Below, piece by piece: positions 51,375-61,054 of a stretch of DNA of 64,000 bases (positions are counted from its first letter, which is position 1; each line of letters starts with the position of its first letter). The position numbers and the translations under genes were made by a program. The stretch is from positions 1,054,001 through 1,118,000 of the forward strand of contig NZ_CP119758.1 of the NCBI RefSeq assembly GCF_029323795.1. Reading direction: 5' to 3'. The notes beneath the pieces are model-generated. The model was not told the origin of the DNA and did not search any database. It was given only the letters and a program-made list of their open reading frames with translations. The stretch is from Zobellia alginiliquefaciens (lineage in GTDB: Bacteria > Bacteroidota > Bacteroidia > Flavobacteriales > Flavobacteriaceae).

Positions 51375-52115
51375 CTAATTGAGTTGTTCGCTGGTTTTTC
51401 CAAATCTTCGTTCTCTGTTCTGATAACTTTTTATGGCTTCTGCCAAATGTTGACTACTAAAATCGGGCCAAAATACATCGACGAAATATAATTCCGCGTA
51501 GGCTATTTGCCACAGCAAAAAATTGCTGATACGATGCTCTCCACTAGTGCGGACAAGCAAATCTACATCTGGCAAATCATGCGTGTAAAGATGGTTATTA
51601 ATAATGGTTTCGTCAATGTTTTCAATTGAAATTATATTATTTTTAACTTTGGCACTTATTTGTTTTACTGCGTTTTTCAGCTCCTCGCGAGCACCATAAC
51701 TTAAGGCCAAAGTAAGGGTCATTCCTGTATTTCCCCTTGTTTTCTCCATTACCTCCTTAAGCTCTTTATTAGCTCTTTTAGGTAATGATTCAATATCACC
51801 AATAGCATTTAATCTGATATTGTTTTCTGAAAAAGTCTTTAATTCTTTCTTAAGCGAGGACACCAAAATCTTCATTAAAGTATCTATCTCTATCTTAGGT
51901 CTATTCCAGTTTTCTGTAGAGAAAGTATATAAGGTAAGATATTCAAGTTCTAATCTAACGCAGTTTTCAACTGTCTCCCGAACGGTTTTAACACCGTTCT
52001 CATGACCAAAGACACGAAGTTTGCCCTGCTTTTTTGCCCACCTACCATTTCCATCCATAATGATGGCCAGGTGTTTTGGCATTTTATTTTTATCTAATTC
52101 GTTTAGGTCAACCAT
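51375..52115 (-). CDS. uppS: Isoprenyl transferase (undecaprenyl diphosphate synthase)
   Basis: A 246-residue cis-prenyltransferase. The catalytic Asp21 sits in IIMDGNGRWAKKQG, and later motifs are LTLYTFSTENWNRP, LSYGAREEL and the C-terminal DLLVRTSGEHRISNFLLWQ. It makes the C55 lipid carrier used for peptidoglycan and O-antigen precursors. The bamA gene follows 4 bases later, so lipid carrier and outer membrane assembly are co-expressed here. A -7 box lies about 92 bases upstream. Confidence 0.96.
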   Translation of the reverse strand: MVDLNELDKNKMPKHLAIIMDGNGRWAKKQGKLRVFGHENGVKTVRETVENCVRLELEYLTLYTFSTENWNRPKIEIDTLMKILVSSLKKELKTFSENNIRLNAIGDIESLPKRANKELKEVMEKTRGNTGMTLTLALSYGAREELKNAVKQISAKVKNNIISIENIDETIINNHLYTHDLPDVDLLVRTSGEHRISNFLLWQIAYAELYFVDVFWPDFSSQHLAEAIKSYQNRERRFGKTSEQLN

Positions 52116-52206
52116 AAGGAACTGATCATTCTACTCTAATATGCACTCTTCTAATTGGATTGTTTTTAATTCCCCAACCCCGAAACTCATTTTTTTGAGT
52201 GCACGG

Positions 52207-52214
52207 CAAAAATA
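52207..52214 (-). promoter_or_regulatory. -7 box (TATTTTTG, minus) of the uppS-bamA operon
   Basis: Forward CAAAAATA gives TATTTTTG on the minus strand. Transcription from here would start near 52200 and leave a leader of about 85 bases. No good -33 element is visible. Confidence 0.45.
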
Positions 52215-52287
52215 GCCTATAAATTTGAATTACGCCTAGTTGAGACGAAATCAAGAAAAGAAAATAGGGATTAAAAGGGAATGCGCG

Positions 52288-52986
52288 TTACTCAAAACAC
52301 TCCATACAAGGTTTTCTACCAAAGGTATAGGTTAAGGTAAACCCAGAAAACACATACCAATCATCATTAAAAACATTACCAAACCGAAGATCTCCCAACT
52401 GTTGGTTTACATTCAGCTTTTCAGGGTTACTCGCATCTAGGTTATCCGTAAAAGTATACCGAGCACCTATCTCAGCGCCTAAAATCAAAAATTGGTTTAA
52501 ACGGAGTTTGGCACCTACAGTCATTGGAATTGCAAAAGAACCATCTCTCTGAGACACATCTATAAACTGACCGGCATCAAAATAATTGTAATCGTACCTA
52601 AAATAGGTTAAACCTGTATATAGATAAGGAGTAAACGCAGGTCCCAACTTGTGTAAATTGTATTCAACGAAGTTAAACTCTAGCCCTGCTGAAGCCTCTA
52701 GCAATGAATTATCCATTTTATACCCCCTCTGCTCTCGGGAAGGATCATTTGACTTTGCGTCATCTGCAGTAAACTTTCCATATATTACACTGGCACGCCA
52801 GGCATATCGCTTAGCAATATTCCATTTAAAAATACCACCAAGAGCAATGTCCGATGGCAAAACATACGTAGTTCGCCCTACATCTCCAATCGCATTAGCG
52901 CCACCGGCAAATATACCGGCTTCATAGGTTTGTGCCCCTGCACTGCTAAAAACACACAGCAGGACCATGACAATGAATTGCTTCAT
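52288..52986 (-). CDS. DUF6089 family outer membrane beta-barrel protein
   Basis: A protein of 232 residues from the ATG at 52986, which gives a signal peptide (MKQFIVMVLLCVFSSAGAQ); the longer reading from 53112 would add 42 residues overlapping the NAD kinase gene. The mature part is a small barrel with the opening YEAGIFAGGANAIGDVG, the strand AYTGLTYFRYDY-type and a short cysteine tail, KPCMECFE. Family function is unknown; it normally lies between nadK and uppS in Flavobacteriaceae, as here. Confidence 0.88.
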   Translation of the reverse strand: MKQFIVMVLLCVFSSAGAQTYEAGIFAGGANAIGDVGRTTYVLPSDIALGGIFKWNIAKRYAWRASVIYGKFTADDAKSNDPSREQRGYKMDNSLLEASAGLEFNFVEYNLHKLGPAFTPYLYTGLTYFRYDYNYFDAGQFIDVSQRDGSFAIPMTVGAKLRLNQFLILGAEIGARYTFTDNLDASNPEKLNVNQQLGDLRFGNVFNDDWYVFSGFTLTYTFGRKPCMECFE

Positions 52987-53087
52987 AAATAGTATTAGTT
53001 TGCGAATATAATAATTGCGCTCAACTATTATATTAATGTTCTCAAATGATAAACAGGATTTGCGGTTTTTTATTGTCCGCTCAAGAC

Positions 53088-53969
53088 TCAATTGCGGCGA
53101 TCTTCTCCCCATAATAGCTTATTCCTAAGGGTTTTCAGAAAACTCTCTGAGGTATATTCTATCATTTTAATTGTGAAGCCCGCTTTTTTAATACGAATTT
53201 CCTTTCCGTTCTCCACAGATGCTATTCTAGAATCCAGTGAAATAAGGTGATTATCTTCTCTACCCGAAACTTTTAACCGTATCTCAGTGTCATCAGAAAT
53301 TACTAAAGGTCTAGCGTTTAAATTATGAGGAGCAATAGGCGTTAAAATCAAGGACTTTGCCGTTGGGGCAATTACCGGCCCACCACAGCTAAGAGAATAA
53401 CCCGTAGAGCCCGTGGGAGTAGAAACTATTAGGCCATCTGCCCAATAGGAAGTTAAGTACTCATCGTTTAGATAGGTCTCAACCGTAATCATAGAAGTGG
53501 TATCCTTTCTACTCACGGTAATTTCGTTCAAGGCAAAATGCAAGCCGTTCAATTCCGGAATATCAGCATCTTTATCAACCTCTACCAAACTACGCTCCAC
53601 TATGGTATAAGCACCTTGTTTAAATTCTTGAACCACCTTACGGACTTCTTCTTTGCTAAATGTAGAAAGAAAACCTAAACGCCCCGTATTTACACCAACA
53701 ATTGGTATACCGGTATCCTGAATAAACGCGGTAGCCCTTAAAATGGTACCATCCCCTCCAAAACTCACGAACATATCAAAAGAGTCATCTAGACCTTCTA
53801 TATCTGTAAATGTGGCATAATTTTCAGTATTGTGATTTGCGGATATAAACTCGTAAAAGTCTTTTTCAATGGCGATTTCAGCCTGTTCTTTCTCAAGCTC
53901 ATCTAGCAACTCCATTACATATTGCAAGGTGTCTTCCTGATACATTTGACTGTAAACCGCAACTTTCAT
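53088..53969 (-). CDS. nadK: NAD kinase
   Basis: A 293-residue enzyme that makes NADP from NAD and ATP. The GGDGT motif is at 71-75, the conserved Asn-Glu at 148-149 (FALNEITVSR) and the later STPTGSTGYSLSCGGP glycine-rich loop binds NAD. Length is normal. The next gene downstream (DUF6089) and the next upstream (CBS protein) are on the same strand; gaps of about 100 bases leave the operon uncertain. Confidence 0.96.
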   Translation of the reverse strand: MKVAVYSQMYQEDTLQYVMELLDELEKEQAEIAIEKDFYEFISANHNTENYATFTDIEGLDDSFDMFVSFGGDGTILRATAFIQDTGIPIVGVNTGRLGFLSTFSKEEVRKVVQEFKQGAYTIVERSLVEVDKDADIPELNGLHFALNEITVSRKDTTSMITVETYLNDEYLTSYWADGLIVSTPTGSTGYSLSCGGPVIAPTAKSLILTPIAPHNLNARPLVISDDTEIRLKVSGREDNHLISLDSRIASVENGKEIRIKKAGFTIKMIEYTSESFLKTLRNKLLWGEDRRN

Positions 53970-54073
53970 CCCTTATCTTTATCTTGATTACAAAAACCTT
54001 TTGGCCTTATGTCGCAAAAATAAGGATTGTACCTTTCACTGATTAATCTTTTCAAAGATAATCTTGAGAAATT

Positions 54074-54730
54074 CTATACGTTGAGATATTTATCCAAATA
54101 ATCTGACCGTTCCTTTAAGTCTTCCAAGAACTGGTCATCTGTATTACCGAACAATACATTGTAATTATAACGACGGAACGTCTGAAGAATATCGTTAAGA
54201 TTAGAAGATGCTATTTTTATAGTTATCTGAACCACATCATTTTTAGAATCCGTTATAAAGCCACCTATAAGCTTTGTATTATTGCTTTCAACAATTTGGG
54301 CAATTTCACTAAACGAATAATCCTTAATTCCCTTGGCCACAACAATAATTCCACCAGGCTCCGTAAAAAACGGTGTATCTATAAAAACACTTACAATATC
54401 CGTAAGATCGTAATAACCATCTATTCTCCCTTTTTCATCTAGAATAGGAACTAGGTTAGCTTCATTTCTAGCAAAGACCTCAAGAACATCCAACCAGCTA
54501 GTTTCTTTACGAACAAAGAAAGAATCCAAATCATATCGATACTGCTCTATCTTTTCGTTTATATCAAAATTCCCTAGGTCGTTCTCACTAAGCACACCTA
54601 AATACGCATCGTTTTCTGTAACAGCTACATGCGAGTGTGTGGTATCCTTAAAAAAGGCAATTACAACAGCTAATGAATCTCCTATTTTAAAAGACGGAAT
54701 GTTACTTACTATTTGGTCTTGAATATGCAT
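54074..54730 (-). CDS. CBS domain protein
   Basis: A protein of 218 residues from ATG 54730; the reading from 54772 adds 14 hydrophobic residues and is less likely. Two CBS units occupy about 1-125 (SFKIGDSLAVVIAFFKDTTHSHVAV, NLVPILDEKGRIDGYYDLTDI). The C-terminal part (about 130-205) has an ACT-like alternation, as in AcuB-type proteins. CBS pairs usually bind adenosyl nucleotides and regulate partner proteins. It lies upstream of nadK and is divergent from pdxJ, a conserved arrangement in the family. Confidence 0.88.
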   Translation of the reverse strand: MHIQDQIVSNIPSFKIGDSLAVVIAFFKDTTHSHVAVTENDAYLGVLSENDLGNFDINEKIEQYRYDLDSFFVRKETSWLDVLEVFARNEANLVPILDEKGRIDGYYDLTDIVSVFIDTPFFTEPGGIIVVAKGIKDYSFSEIAQIVESNNTKLIGGFITDSKNDVVQITIKIASSNLNDILQTFRRYNYNVLFGNTDDQFLEDLKERSDYLDKYLNV

Positions 54731-54789
54731 AATTCTATGTGTTAAACGCAAAATACTAATTAAAAATATCAAAAGGCATGCCTAATTTG

Positions 54790-54797
54790 TATTTTTG
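54790..54797 (+). promoter_or_regulatory. -7 box (TATTTTTG) of pdxJ
   Basis: An exact TAnnTTTG match 26 bases before the pdxJ ATG. No TTG at the right distance upstream. Confidence 0.45.
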
Positions 54798-54823
54798 TGC
54801 CGAATGGTAAATTCTATCGGTAA

Positions 54824-55540
54824 ATGACAAAGTTAAGCGTAAACATAAATAAGATTGCCACCCTAAGGAATGCCCGAGGTGGCAATATGCCAGACCTATT
54901 GAAGACAGCGGCAGATATTGAATCTTTTGGCGGACAAGGCATTACCATACACCCTAGACCGGACGAAAGACACATACGCTATCAAGATGCCCGTAACCTA
55001 AAAAACCTGGTCACAACAGAATATAATATAGAAGGTAATCCTGTGGAAAAATTCATAGCTCTTGTTCTTGAAGTACTACCAACCCAGGTTACCCTAGTAC
55101 CAGATGCCGTAGATGCAATTACTTCCAATGCAGGCTGGGACACCATAAAAAACAAGGGCTTTCTTAAAGAGGTTATCCAAACTTTTAAAGATGCAGGCAT
55201 ACGAACCTCTATTTTTGTTGATGCTGAAGCAAGTATGATAGAAGGCGCAGCCGAAACTGGAACGGACCGTATTGAACTTTACACAGAAAGTTATGCAGAA
55301 GAGTTTGCCAAGGGCAACCATAGCCAAGCGGTACAACCTTTTACGGAAGCTGCCAAAATTGCACACCAATGCGGTCTTGGCGTTAATGCCGGTCATGACC
55401 TAAGCTTGGACAACATCAAATATTTTAAGGAGAACGTCCCGCATTTATTAGAGGTTTCCATTGGTCACGCCCTCATTTGCGAATCACTTTACCTTGGACT
55501 TGAAAATGTTGTTAACATGTACCTGAATAAATTAAAATGA
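54824..55540 (+). CDS. pdxJ: Pyridoxine 5'-phosphate synthase
   Basis: A 238-residue TIM-barrel enzyme that joins 1-deoxyxylulose 5-phosphate and aminoacetone phosphate in vitamin B6 synthesis. The N-terminal [17 protein letters not shown], the [10 protein letters not shown] and the GHDLSLDN / VSIGHALI motifs are all present. It overlaps the following hydrolase gene by four bases (ATGA), so translation is coupled. Confidence 0.96.
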   Translation: MTKLSVNINKIATLRNARGGNMPDLLKTAADIESFGGQGITIHPRPDERHIRYQDARNLKNLVTTEYNIEGNPVEKFIALVLEVLPTQVTLVPDAVDAITSNAGWDTIKNKGFLKEVIQTFKDAGIRTSIFVDAEASMIEGAAETGTDRIELYTESYAEEFAKGNHSQAVQPFTEAAKIAHQCGLGVNAGHDLSLDNIKYFKENVPHLLEVSIGHALICESLYLGLENVVNMYLNKLK

Positions 55541-56310
55541 CAGAAACCTTACACTCACAAATACTAGGCGAAGGCACTCCCCTAATAATTTTACACGGAT
55601 TTCTAGGCATGTCCGACAACTGGAAAACCTTAGGAAACCAATATGCCGAAAAAGGTTTTGAAGTTCACCTCATAGACCAACGAAACCATGGTAAAAGTTT
55701 TTGGTCGGAAGATTTTGATTATGACCTACTATCCGAAGACTTAAAAAACTACATGGAAGGTCAGCAATTGGAAAGCGCCATGATTATAGGACATTCCATG
55801 GGCGGCAAGACCACTATGCAATTTGCTTGTAACTATCCGAACCTTGTAGAAAGAATGATTGTTGCGGACATAGGCCCTAAGTTCTACCCTCCACATCACC
55901 AACCCATTATAGATGGCCTCAATACATTGGATCTGAATACAATTAAATCCAGGAACGAAGCGGACTCCGAACTTGGCAAGCACATTACCGATTTTGGTAC
56001 GAGACAATTTTTATTAAAAAATTTATATTGGGTAGAAAAAGGCCAATTAGGCTTTCGCTTTAACTTAAAGGTCTTGAGGAATAAAATGAACGAAATAGGA
56101 GAAAACATAAGCGCTTCCGATATTTTCAACGGCCCCACCCTATTTCTTCGCGGAGACCGTTCAGAGTATATTATGCCCAATGATATTTCTGAAATCAAGA
56201 AACACTTTCCACAAGCTGAACTGGAAACAATTGACAATGCCGGCCATTGGCTCCATGCCGAAAATCCAAAGCAATTTTTTGAAAAGTCCATAGCATTCCT
56301 GAAGCCATGA
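55537..56310 (+). CDS. Alpha/beta-fold hydrolase (YbfF-like esterase)
   Basis: A 257-residue hydrolase. Nucleophile elbow GHSMGG with Ser87, oxyanion [10 protein letters not shown] near 20-29, the RNHG loop after the second strand, and the catalytic His in [11 protein letters not shown] (His237). It resembles E. coli YbfF, an esterase for acyl thioesters or short esters. The true substrate is unknown. The gene is translationally coupled to pdxJ, which is common in this group but does not prove a role in B6 metabolism. Confidence 0.9.
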   Translation: MTETLHSQILGEGTPLIILHGFLGMSDNWKTLGNQYAEKGFEVHLIDQRNHGKSFWSEDFDYDLLSEDLKNYMEGQQLESAMIIGHSMGGKTTMQFACNYPNLVERMIVADIGPKFYPPHHQPIIDGLNTLDLNTIKSRNEADSELGKHITDFGTRQFLLKNLYWVEKGQLGFRFNLKVLRNKMNEIGENISASDIFNGPTLFLRGDRSEYIMPNDISEIKKHFPQAELETIDNAGHWLHAENPKQFFEKSIAFLKP

Positions 56311-56432
56311 TACATTTTTGACATCTGTCTTACCCGAGTTTTGCATTATTTAGCCCTACGACTATTAATCCAACAACAATTTTTTATCTTTAAAGAGCAG
56401 CGAAACTGTTCGCTTCATCAAAATCTTCACTT

Positions 56433-56783
56433 ATGAAACTTATTCTACGCGTTTTACTAAGCGCCCTTGCCGTTGTCATACTGTCCAAAATACTACCCAA
56501 CGTATCTGTAGACAGTTATATGACCGCTATTATTGTAGCCATAGTGCTCAGTCTTTTAAATTTTATAGTTAAACCAATTTTGGTCATTTTCACCTTGCCG
56601 GTAACCATTTTAACACTTGGACTTTTCTTACTGATTATCAATGCTATAATAATTCTCCTAGCAGATAATCTTATAGACGGGTTCAGTGTGGACGGCGTTT
56701 TATGGGCCATAATTTTCAGCCTTTTGTTATCCATTCTTCAATCTATATTGTTTTCCCTTTTGAAAGAGGACAAAAAATCGTAA
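56433..56783 (+). CDS. Phage holin family 4-like membrane protein (DUF360)
   Basis: A 116-residue protein with four hydrophobic segments, opening KLILRVLLSALAVVILSKILP, and the family middle LNFIVKPILVIFTLPVTILTLGLF. It belongs to the holin-4 superfamily, widespread as chromosomal genes; no phage gene is near, so it is not a prophage holin. Function in bacteria unknown, possibly a small envelope protein. It stands alone before tig. Confidence 0.85.
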   Translation: MKLILRVLLSALAVVILSKILPNVSVDSYMTAIIVAIVLSLLNFIVKPILVIFTLPVTILTLGLFLLIINAIIILLADNLIDGFSVDGVLWAIIFSLLLSILQSILFSLLKEDKKS

Positions 56784-56813
56784 CGATTGTTTGAATCTCA
56801 ACGATTTAAAAAC

Positions 56814-56844
56814 TTGCTAGGATGCATTAATTGTAGTACTTTTG
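56814..56844 (+). promoter_or_regulatory. Promoter of tig
   Basis: TTG at 56814-56816, a 20-base spacer and TACTTTTG at 56837-56844, an excellent match to the Bacteroidota consensus. The tig ATG is 36 bases further on. Confidence 0.65.
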
Positions 56845-56879
56845 CATCCCATTTTATGGAAACAAAAAAGAAGATTTAG

Positions 56880-58202
56880 ATGAATATTACAAAAGAGCAG
56901 ATCGACGATCTAAATGCCGTCGTTAAAGTGGCCATCACCAAAGAAGACTACCAAGATAAGGTAGACAGCATTCTTAGTGACTATAGAAAACAGGCCAATG
57001 TACCTGGTTTCAGAAAAGGCCACGTGCCAATGGGCTTGATAAAAAAGCAATACGGGAAAGCCGTTTTGGTAGACGAAGTGAACAAACTTCTACAAGACAA
57101 CCTAAACAAATACCTTACCGAAGAAAAACTAGATGTTTTAGGTAATCCGCTTCCTAAACAACAAGATAATTTTGATTGGGACGAGGAAGAACTTGCATTT
57201 GAATTTGAATTAGGTCTAGCTCCCGATTTTGAAGTTCCATTGCAAACTAAAAAACCGATTACCCATTATAAAATCGTTGCTGACGATAAAATGGTAGATG
57301 AGCAGGTGGAACGTATTCAAAAACAATACGGAAAACTTATCAGTAAAGACGCTGTTGAGAAGAACAACGAGGTAACCGGAACTTTCAAGAACGAAGAAGA
57401 AGAAATAGATAATAAAGCTACTTTAGAACTTGACAAGGTTAAGAGTAAAAAAGCTTTGGACGCTTTAAAGGGCAAAAAAGTTGGTGATGTTGTTACGTTG
57501 AAATCAAAAGGTCTTTTCAAAGAAGATTACTTGCTTTCTAGCGTATTTGGCGTTTCTCAGGAAAAAGCTGCCGATCTTAATATTGAAGCCACTTTCACTA
57601 TTGAGGAAATCAACGAAAGAGAACCTGCCGCTTTAGACCAGGAGCTTTTTGACAAACTTTTCGGTAAGGATGAAGTTAAGTCAGAAGAAGATTTAAAGGC
57701 AAGAATCAAAGATGATTCAGAAAAACAATTCGAGCAACAGTCAGACCAGAAGTTACTGAATGACATTACCGAATATTTCATTGAAAACACAAAATTTGAA
57801 CTCCCTACCGAGTTCTTGACGAAGTGGATTCAGATGACCGGTGAAAACCCATTGACCGAGGAAGAAGCCAGTGAAGAATTTGAAAAATCTGAAAAAGGGC
57901 TACGCTACCAACTTATAGAAGGTAAAGTCATTAAAGAAAATAACATTGAGCTTCAGTTTGACGAATTGAAGGAATTTGCTAAAGGTTTCATAAAAACACA
58001 AATGGCACAGTTTGGCCAATTGGACCCTCAGGAAGAAGAATTGGATAATATAGCCGCTCGTGTATTGGGCAACCAAGACGAGGTAAAACGTCTATCTGAG
58101 CAGTTAATGAGCCAAAAGTTACTTACCTTATACAAAGAGAAAGTGAACCTTAAGACCAAAGAGGTTACTTACGAAAACTTCGTGAAGGAAGTATACGGGT
58201 AA
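56880..58202 (+). CDS. tig: Trigger factor
   Basis: A 440-residue ribosome-bound chaperone. The ribosome-binding signature GFRKG is at 43-47. The middle PPIase-like part (about 160-245) is divergent from proteobacterial forms, as in other Bacteroidota, and the C-terminal arms are helical. It holds nascent chains. It is followed by its own terminator and then clpP, a widely conserved order. Confidence 0.93.
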   Translation: MNITKEQIDDLNAVVKVAITKEDYQDKVDSILSDYRKQANVPGFRKGHVPMGLIKKQYGKAVLVDEVNKLLQDNLNKYLTEEKLDVLGNPLPKQQDNFDWDEEELAFEFELGLAPDFEVPLQTKKPITHYKIVADDKMVDEQVERIQKQYGKLISKDAVEKNNEVTGTFKNEEEEIDNKATLELDKVKSKKALDALKGKKVGDVVTLKSKGLFKEDYLLSSVFGVSQEKAADLNIEATFTIEEINEREPAALDQELFDKLFGKDEVKSEEDLKARIKDDSEKQFEQQSDQKLLNDITEYFIENTKFELPTEFLTKWIQMTGENPLTEEEASEEFEKSEKGLRYQLIEGKVIKENNIELQFDELKEFAKGFIKTQMAQFGQLDPQEEELDNIAARVLGNQDEVKRLSEQLMSQKLLTLYKEKVNLKTKEVTYENFVKEVYG

Positions 58203-58231
58203 TATTTCCAAAAAATTATAAGTATCTTTAC

Positions 58232-58265
58232 GGTGCCGAAAATGATATTTTCGGCACCTTTTTTT
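58232..58265 (+). terminator. Intrinsic terminator of tig
   Basis: GGTGCCGAAAA (58232-58242) pairs with TTTTCGGCACC (58248-58258), a perfect 11-base stem with a five-base loop, followed by seven T. Confidence 0.92.
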
Positions 58266-58305
58266 ATCTTATACCCCAGGGTTACTTAAACATCGAAAGA
58301 AAATT

Positions 58306-58986
58306 ATGGATTACGGAAAAGAATTCAAGAATTACGCTATAAATCACCAAGGTATTAGCAGTACCTATTATGATTCGATCTTAACAAGCATGTATCCCGT
58401 TGGTCTTACACCCAACATTATTGAAGAACGCCAGATGAACGCTGTTGCCATGGACGTATTTTCAAGATTAATGATGGACCGTATTATCTTCTTAGGAACA
58501 GGTATCAATGATCAAGTAGCGAATATTGTACAAGCGCAATTGTTGTTTTTAGCCAGTACAGATGCTAAAAAAGACATTCAAATATATATTAACTCACCAG
58601 GAGGAAGTGTTTACGCCGGCTTGGGTATCTATGACACCATGCAATTCATTGCTCCGGACGTTGCTACTATTTGCACAGGAATGGCTGCCTCAATGGGTGC
58701 TGTACTTCTTTGTGCAGGAGAAAAGGGTAAACGTAGCGGATTAACGCATTCTAGAGTAATGATACACCAACCTATGGGTGGAGCGCAAGGTCAAGCAAGC
58801 GATATTGAAATTACCGCCCGCGAAATCCTGAAGTTGAAATCAGAACTGTATGAAATCATTGCCAAGCATTCAGACCAAACTATAGACAAGGTTAACGAAG
58901 ATAGTGACCGTGACTATTGGATGAAGGCTGAAGAAGCTAAAGCATATGGTATGATTGACGAAATTTTGGTAAGGGAGAAAGAGTAA
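58306..58986 (+). CDS. clpP: ATP-dependent Clp protease proteolytic subunit
   Basis: A 226-residue serine protease subunit. Catalytic Ser129 in GMAASMGA, His154 in MIHQPMGGAQGQ, Asp203 in SDRDYWM. The N-terminus of about 30 residues before the PVGLTPNIIEERQM stretch is a propeptide. It forms a barrel of two heptamers with ClpX. It lies between tig and clpX, 99 bases from the latter. Confidence 0.97.
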   Translation: MDYGKEFKNYAINHQGISSTYYDSILTSMYPVGLTPNIIEERQMNAVAMDVFSRLMMDRIIFLGTGINDQVANIVQAQLLFLASTDAKKDIQIYINSPGGSVYAGLGIYDTMQFIAPDVATICTGMAASMGAVLLCAGEKGKRSGLTHSRVMIHQPMGGAQGQASDIEITAREILKLKSELYEIIAKHSDQTIDKVNEDSDRDYWMKAEEAKAYGMIDEILVREKE

Positions 58987-59038
58987 TTTCGACCAAATGC
59001 GTACTATTAATTGGTTTTTCGATTAAAACGATGAACCA

Positions 59039-59065
59039 AAACGCATTTATTTGCGTTTATTTTTT
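59039..59065 (+). terminator. Weak hairpin with T tract between clpP and clpX
   Basis: AAACGCA and TGCGTTT pair over a six-base loop, followed by A and six T. It is A+T-rich, so it may only partly end transcripts and set the clpP:clpX ratio. Confidence 0.45.
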
Positions 59066-59085
59066 CAAAGAAAGTATACTTTAAT

Positions 59086-60321
59086 ATGGCTAAAGAAAAT
59101 TTAGAGTGCTCATTTTGTGGCAGAAAGAAGCCAGAGACCAATCTTTTGATTGCAGGTCTTGATGCGCACATATGTGACAGATGTATAGAGCAAGCCCATG
59201 GTATTGTTACCGAAGAATCTAGACAAACTAAAACTAACGACCTTTCTTCAGAACTCACCCTGAAGAAACCGCTAGATATCAAATCATTTTTAGACACCTA
59301 TGTTATTGGGCAGGAACGCACCAAAAAAGTAATGTCTGTTGCTGTATATAATCATTACAAAAGGTTATTGCAGCCGAAGTCCAAAGAGGACGATATAGAA
59401 ATACAAAAGAGTAACATTGTCATGGTTGGGCAGACAGGTACAGGTAAAACCCTTATTGCCAAAACCATTGCCAAAATGCTGAATGTTCCTTTAGCTATAG
59501 TAGATGCTACGGTTTTAACAGAGGCTGGTTATGTTGGTGAAGATGTAGAAAGTATTCTTACCCGTCTTTTACAAGCGGCAGATTACAACCTTGAAAAAGC
59601 AGAACGCGGTATTGTTTTTATAGATGAGATCGATAAAATAGCACGTAAGAGCGATAACCCTTCTATTACAAGAGATGTATCTGGCGAAGGTGTTCAACAA
59701 GGACTTCTTAAGTTACTTGAAGGAACGGTTGTTAATGTTCCACCAAAGGGCGGAAGAAAGCATCCGGACCAAAAGTTCATTGAGGTGAACACTGAGAACA
59801 TCCTATTTATTGCAGGAGGTGCTTTTGACGGAATTGAACGTGCCATTACCAAAAGGTTGAACATGCAAGCTATTGGGTATAGCGCAGCCAAAACCGATGA
59901 CAACCTGGACCAAGAGAATATTCTTCAGTATATAATCCCAAAGGATTTGAAGGAGTTTGGTTTAATCCCTGAAATTATAGGAAGGCTTCCGGTATTGACA
60001 CACATGAACCCGTTAGACGAGAAAACGCTAAGAGCAATCCTTACCGAGCCTAAAAATGCGATTATAAAGCAGTACGAAAAACTGTTCGCAATGGATGATA
60101 TTACTTTCACCATTACGGATCAAGCTTTAGATTATATTGTTAAAAAAGCAATTGAATACAAATTGGGCGCCAGAGGACTTCGTTCCCTATGTGAGGCAAT
60201 TTTTACCGATGCGATGTTCGAAATGCCAAGTAATGACGAATCGGAATTTAAGGTCACTAAACCTTATGCCGAAGAAAAACTATCTCATGAGACCGTTAAA
60301 AAACTTAAAGCAGTTTCATAA
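59086..60321 (+). CDS. clpX: ATP-dependent Clp protease ATP-binding subunit ClpX
   Basis: A 411-residue AAA+ unfoldase. The zinc-binding domain has Cys8, Cys11, Cys30 and Cys33. Walker A is GQTGTGKT at 115-122, Walker [11 protein letters not shown], the pore loop GYVGEDV at 148-154 and the RKH loop is in GGRKHPD. It feeds tagged substrates to ClpP. The order tig-clpP-clpX is highly conserved. A strong terminator follows. Confidence 0.97.
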   Translation: MAKENLECSFCGRKKPETNLLIAGLDAHICDRCIEQAHGIVTEESRQTKTNDLSSELTLKKPLDIKSFLDTYVIGQERTKKVMSVAVYNHYKRLLQPKSKEDDIEIQKSNIVMVGQTGTGKTLIAKTIAKMLNVPLAIVDATVLTEAGYVGEDVESILTRLLQAADYNLEKAERGIVFIDEIDKIARKSDNPSITRDVSGEGVQQGLLKLLEGTVVNVPPKGGRKHPDQKFIEVNTENILFIAGGAFDGIERAITKRLNMQAIGYSAAKTDDNLDQENILQYIIPKDLKEFGLIPEIIGRLPVLTHMNPLDEKTLRAILTEPKNAIIKQYEKLFAMDDITFTITDQALDYIVKKAIEYKLGARGLRSLCEAIFTDAMFEMPSNDESEFKVTKPYAEEKLSHETVKKLKAVS

Positions 60322-60347
60322 AGTCTCCCTTGATATAAATAAACAAG

Positions 60348-60382
60348 AAAGCGGAACCACATGATGTGATTCCGCTTTTTTA
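60348..60382 (+). terminator. Intrinsic terminator of clpX
   Basis: A long hairpin of AAAGCGGAA and TTCCGCTTT, with CACAT/ATGTG in the upper stem and two single mismatches, followed by a T run; 27 bases after the clpX stop. Confidence 0.85.
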
Positions 60383-60417
60383 TTTGTTTGAGTGTTAGTT
60401 TAAAACCTCAGTGTTAT

Positions 60418-60981
60418 TTAAATAGCTTTTTGCTTATTTGCTTTCCCTCTATTTTGGGTAACCGTATTCAACAAATCAAGACATACTTTCTTGATTATTT
60501 TCTCGTCAGTATACATATCATGGCTAAAACCATTTATCAGCTCTGCTTCTACCCCAGTTTCTTTGTACCAAGATGCTTTAGGTCTATAGACGTCGCCATC
60601 TCCAAACAAAAGACGAATTGAGCACTCTGGCTTCCGTACTTCTGAACGAACCCTAGTTGAAGATACTGCATATAATGACTTCATAGGTAAACCGGAAAGC
60701 GCGGCCTTCCAAGCTATAACTCCTCCAACACTAAAACATAGATAATGTGCAGGTTCCTTCTCTTTTTTAAGAAGATGAGCTACCGCAGTTTCTATTCCTC
60801 CATTAACAAACGCCTGATGAACGTTTTCTTCTGAATTTACTTTTACATCTACATTTCCCAATTGTTGGCAATCATAAAAAGTAATATTAAAATGCTGTTG
60901 AAGATATCCGAGGTATGATGTTATCCAGAGCCCTTTTTTAGCTCCCCACATGTCGGACAAGATTACAAGTCTTTCTGCCAT
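60418..60981 (-). CDS. Alpha/beta-hydrolase-like protein with degenerate nucleophile elbow
   Basis: A 187-residue protein, short for the fold. It opens with a strand (LVILSDMWG) and has CFSVGGVIAW where GxSxG should be, so the first Gly is Cys/Phe and the Ser is kept; LLFGDGDVYRP resembles the acid strand and FSHDMYT carries a possible His. It may be a small serine hydrolase or a non-catalytic relative. It converges on clpX and lies 74 bases downstream of the GH3 gene on the same strand. Function not assigned. Confidence 0.55.
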   Translation of the reverse strand: MAERLVILSDMWGAKKGLWITSYLGYLQQHFNITFYDCQQLGNVDVKVNSEENVHQAFVNGGIETAVAHLLKKEKEPAHYLCFSVGGVIAWKAALSGLPMKSLYAVSSTRVRSEVRKPECSIRLLFGDGDVYRPKASWYKETGVEAELINGFSHDMYTDEKIIKKVCLDLLNTVTQNRGKANKQKAI

Positions 60982-61054
60982 AATATTAAATTTAATTTGC
61001 CTTTAGGTTAGTATTTGGGAATCAATTTCAATATTAAACGACTAAATCTCTCTT

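Noticed and set aside
56433-56783. Holin-like protein as a sign of a prophage.
   Set aside because: No other phage gene lies near; this family is a common chromosomal membrane protein in Bacteroidota.
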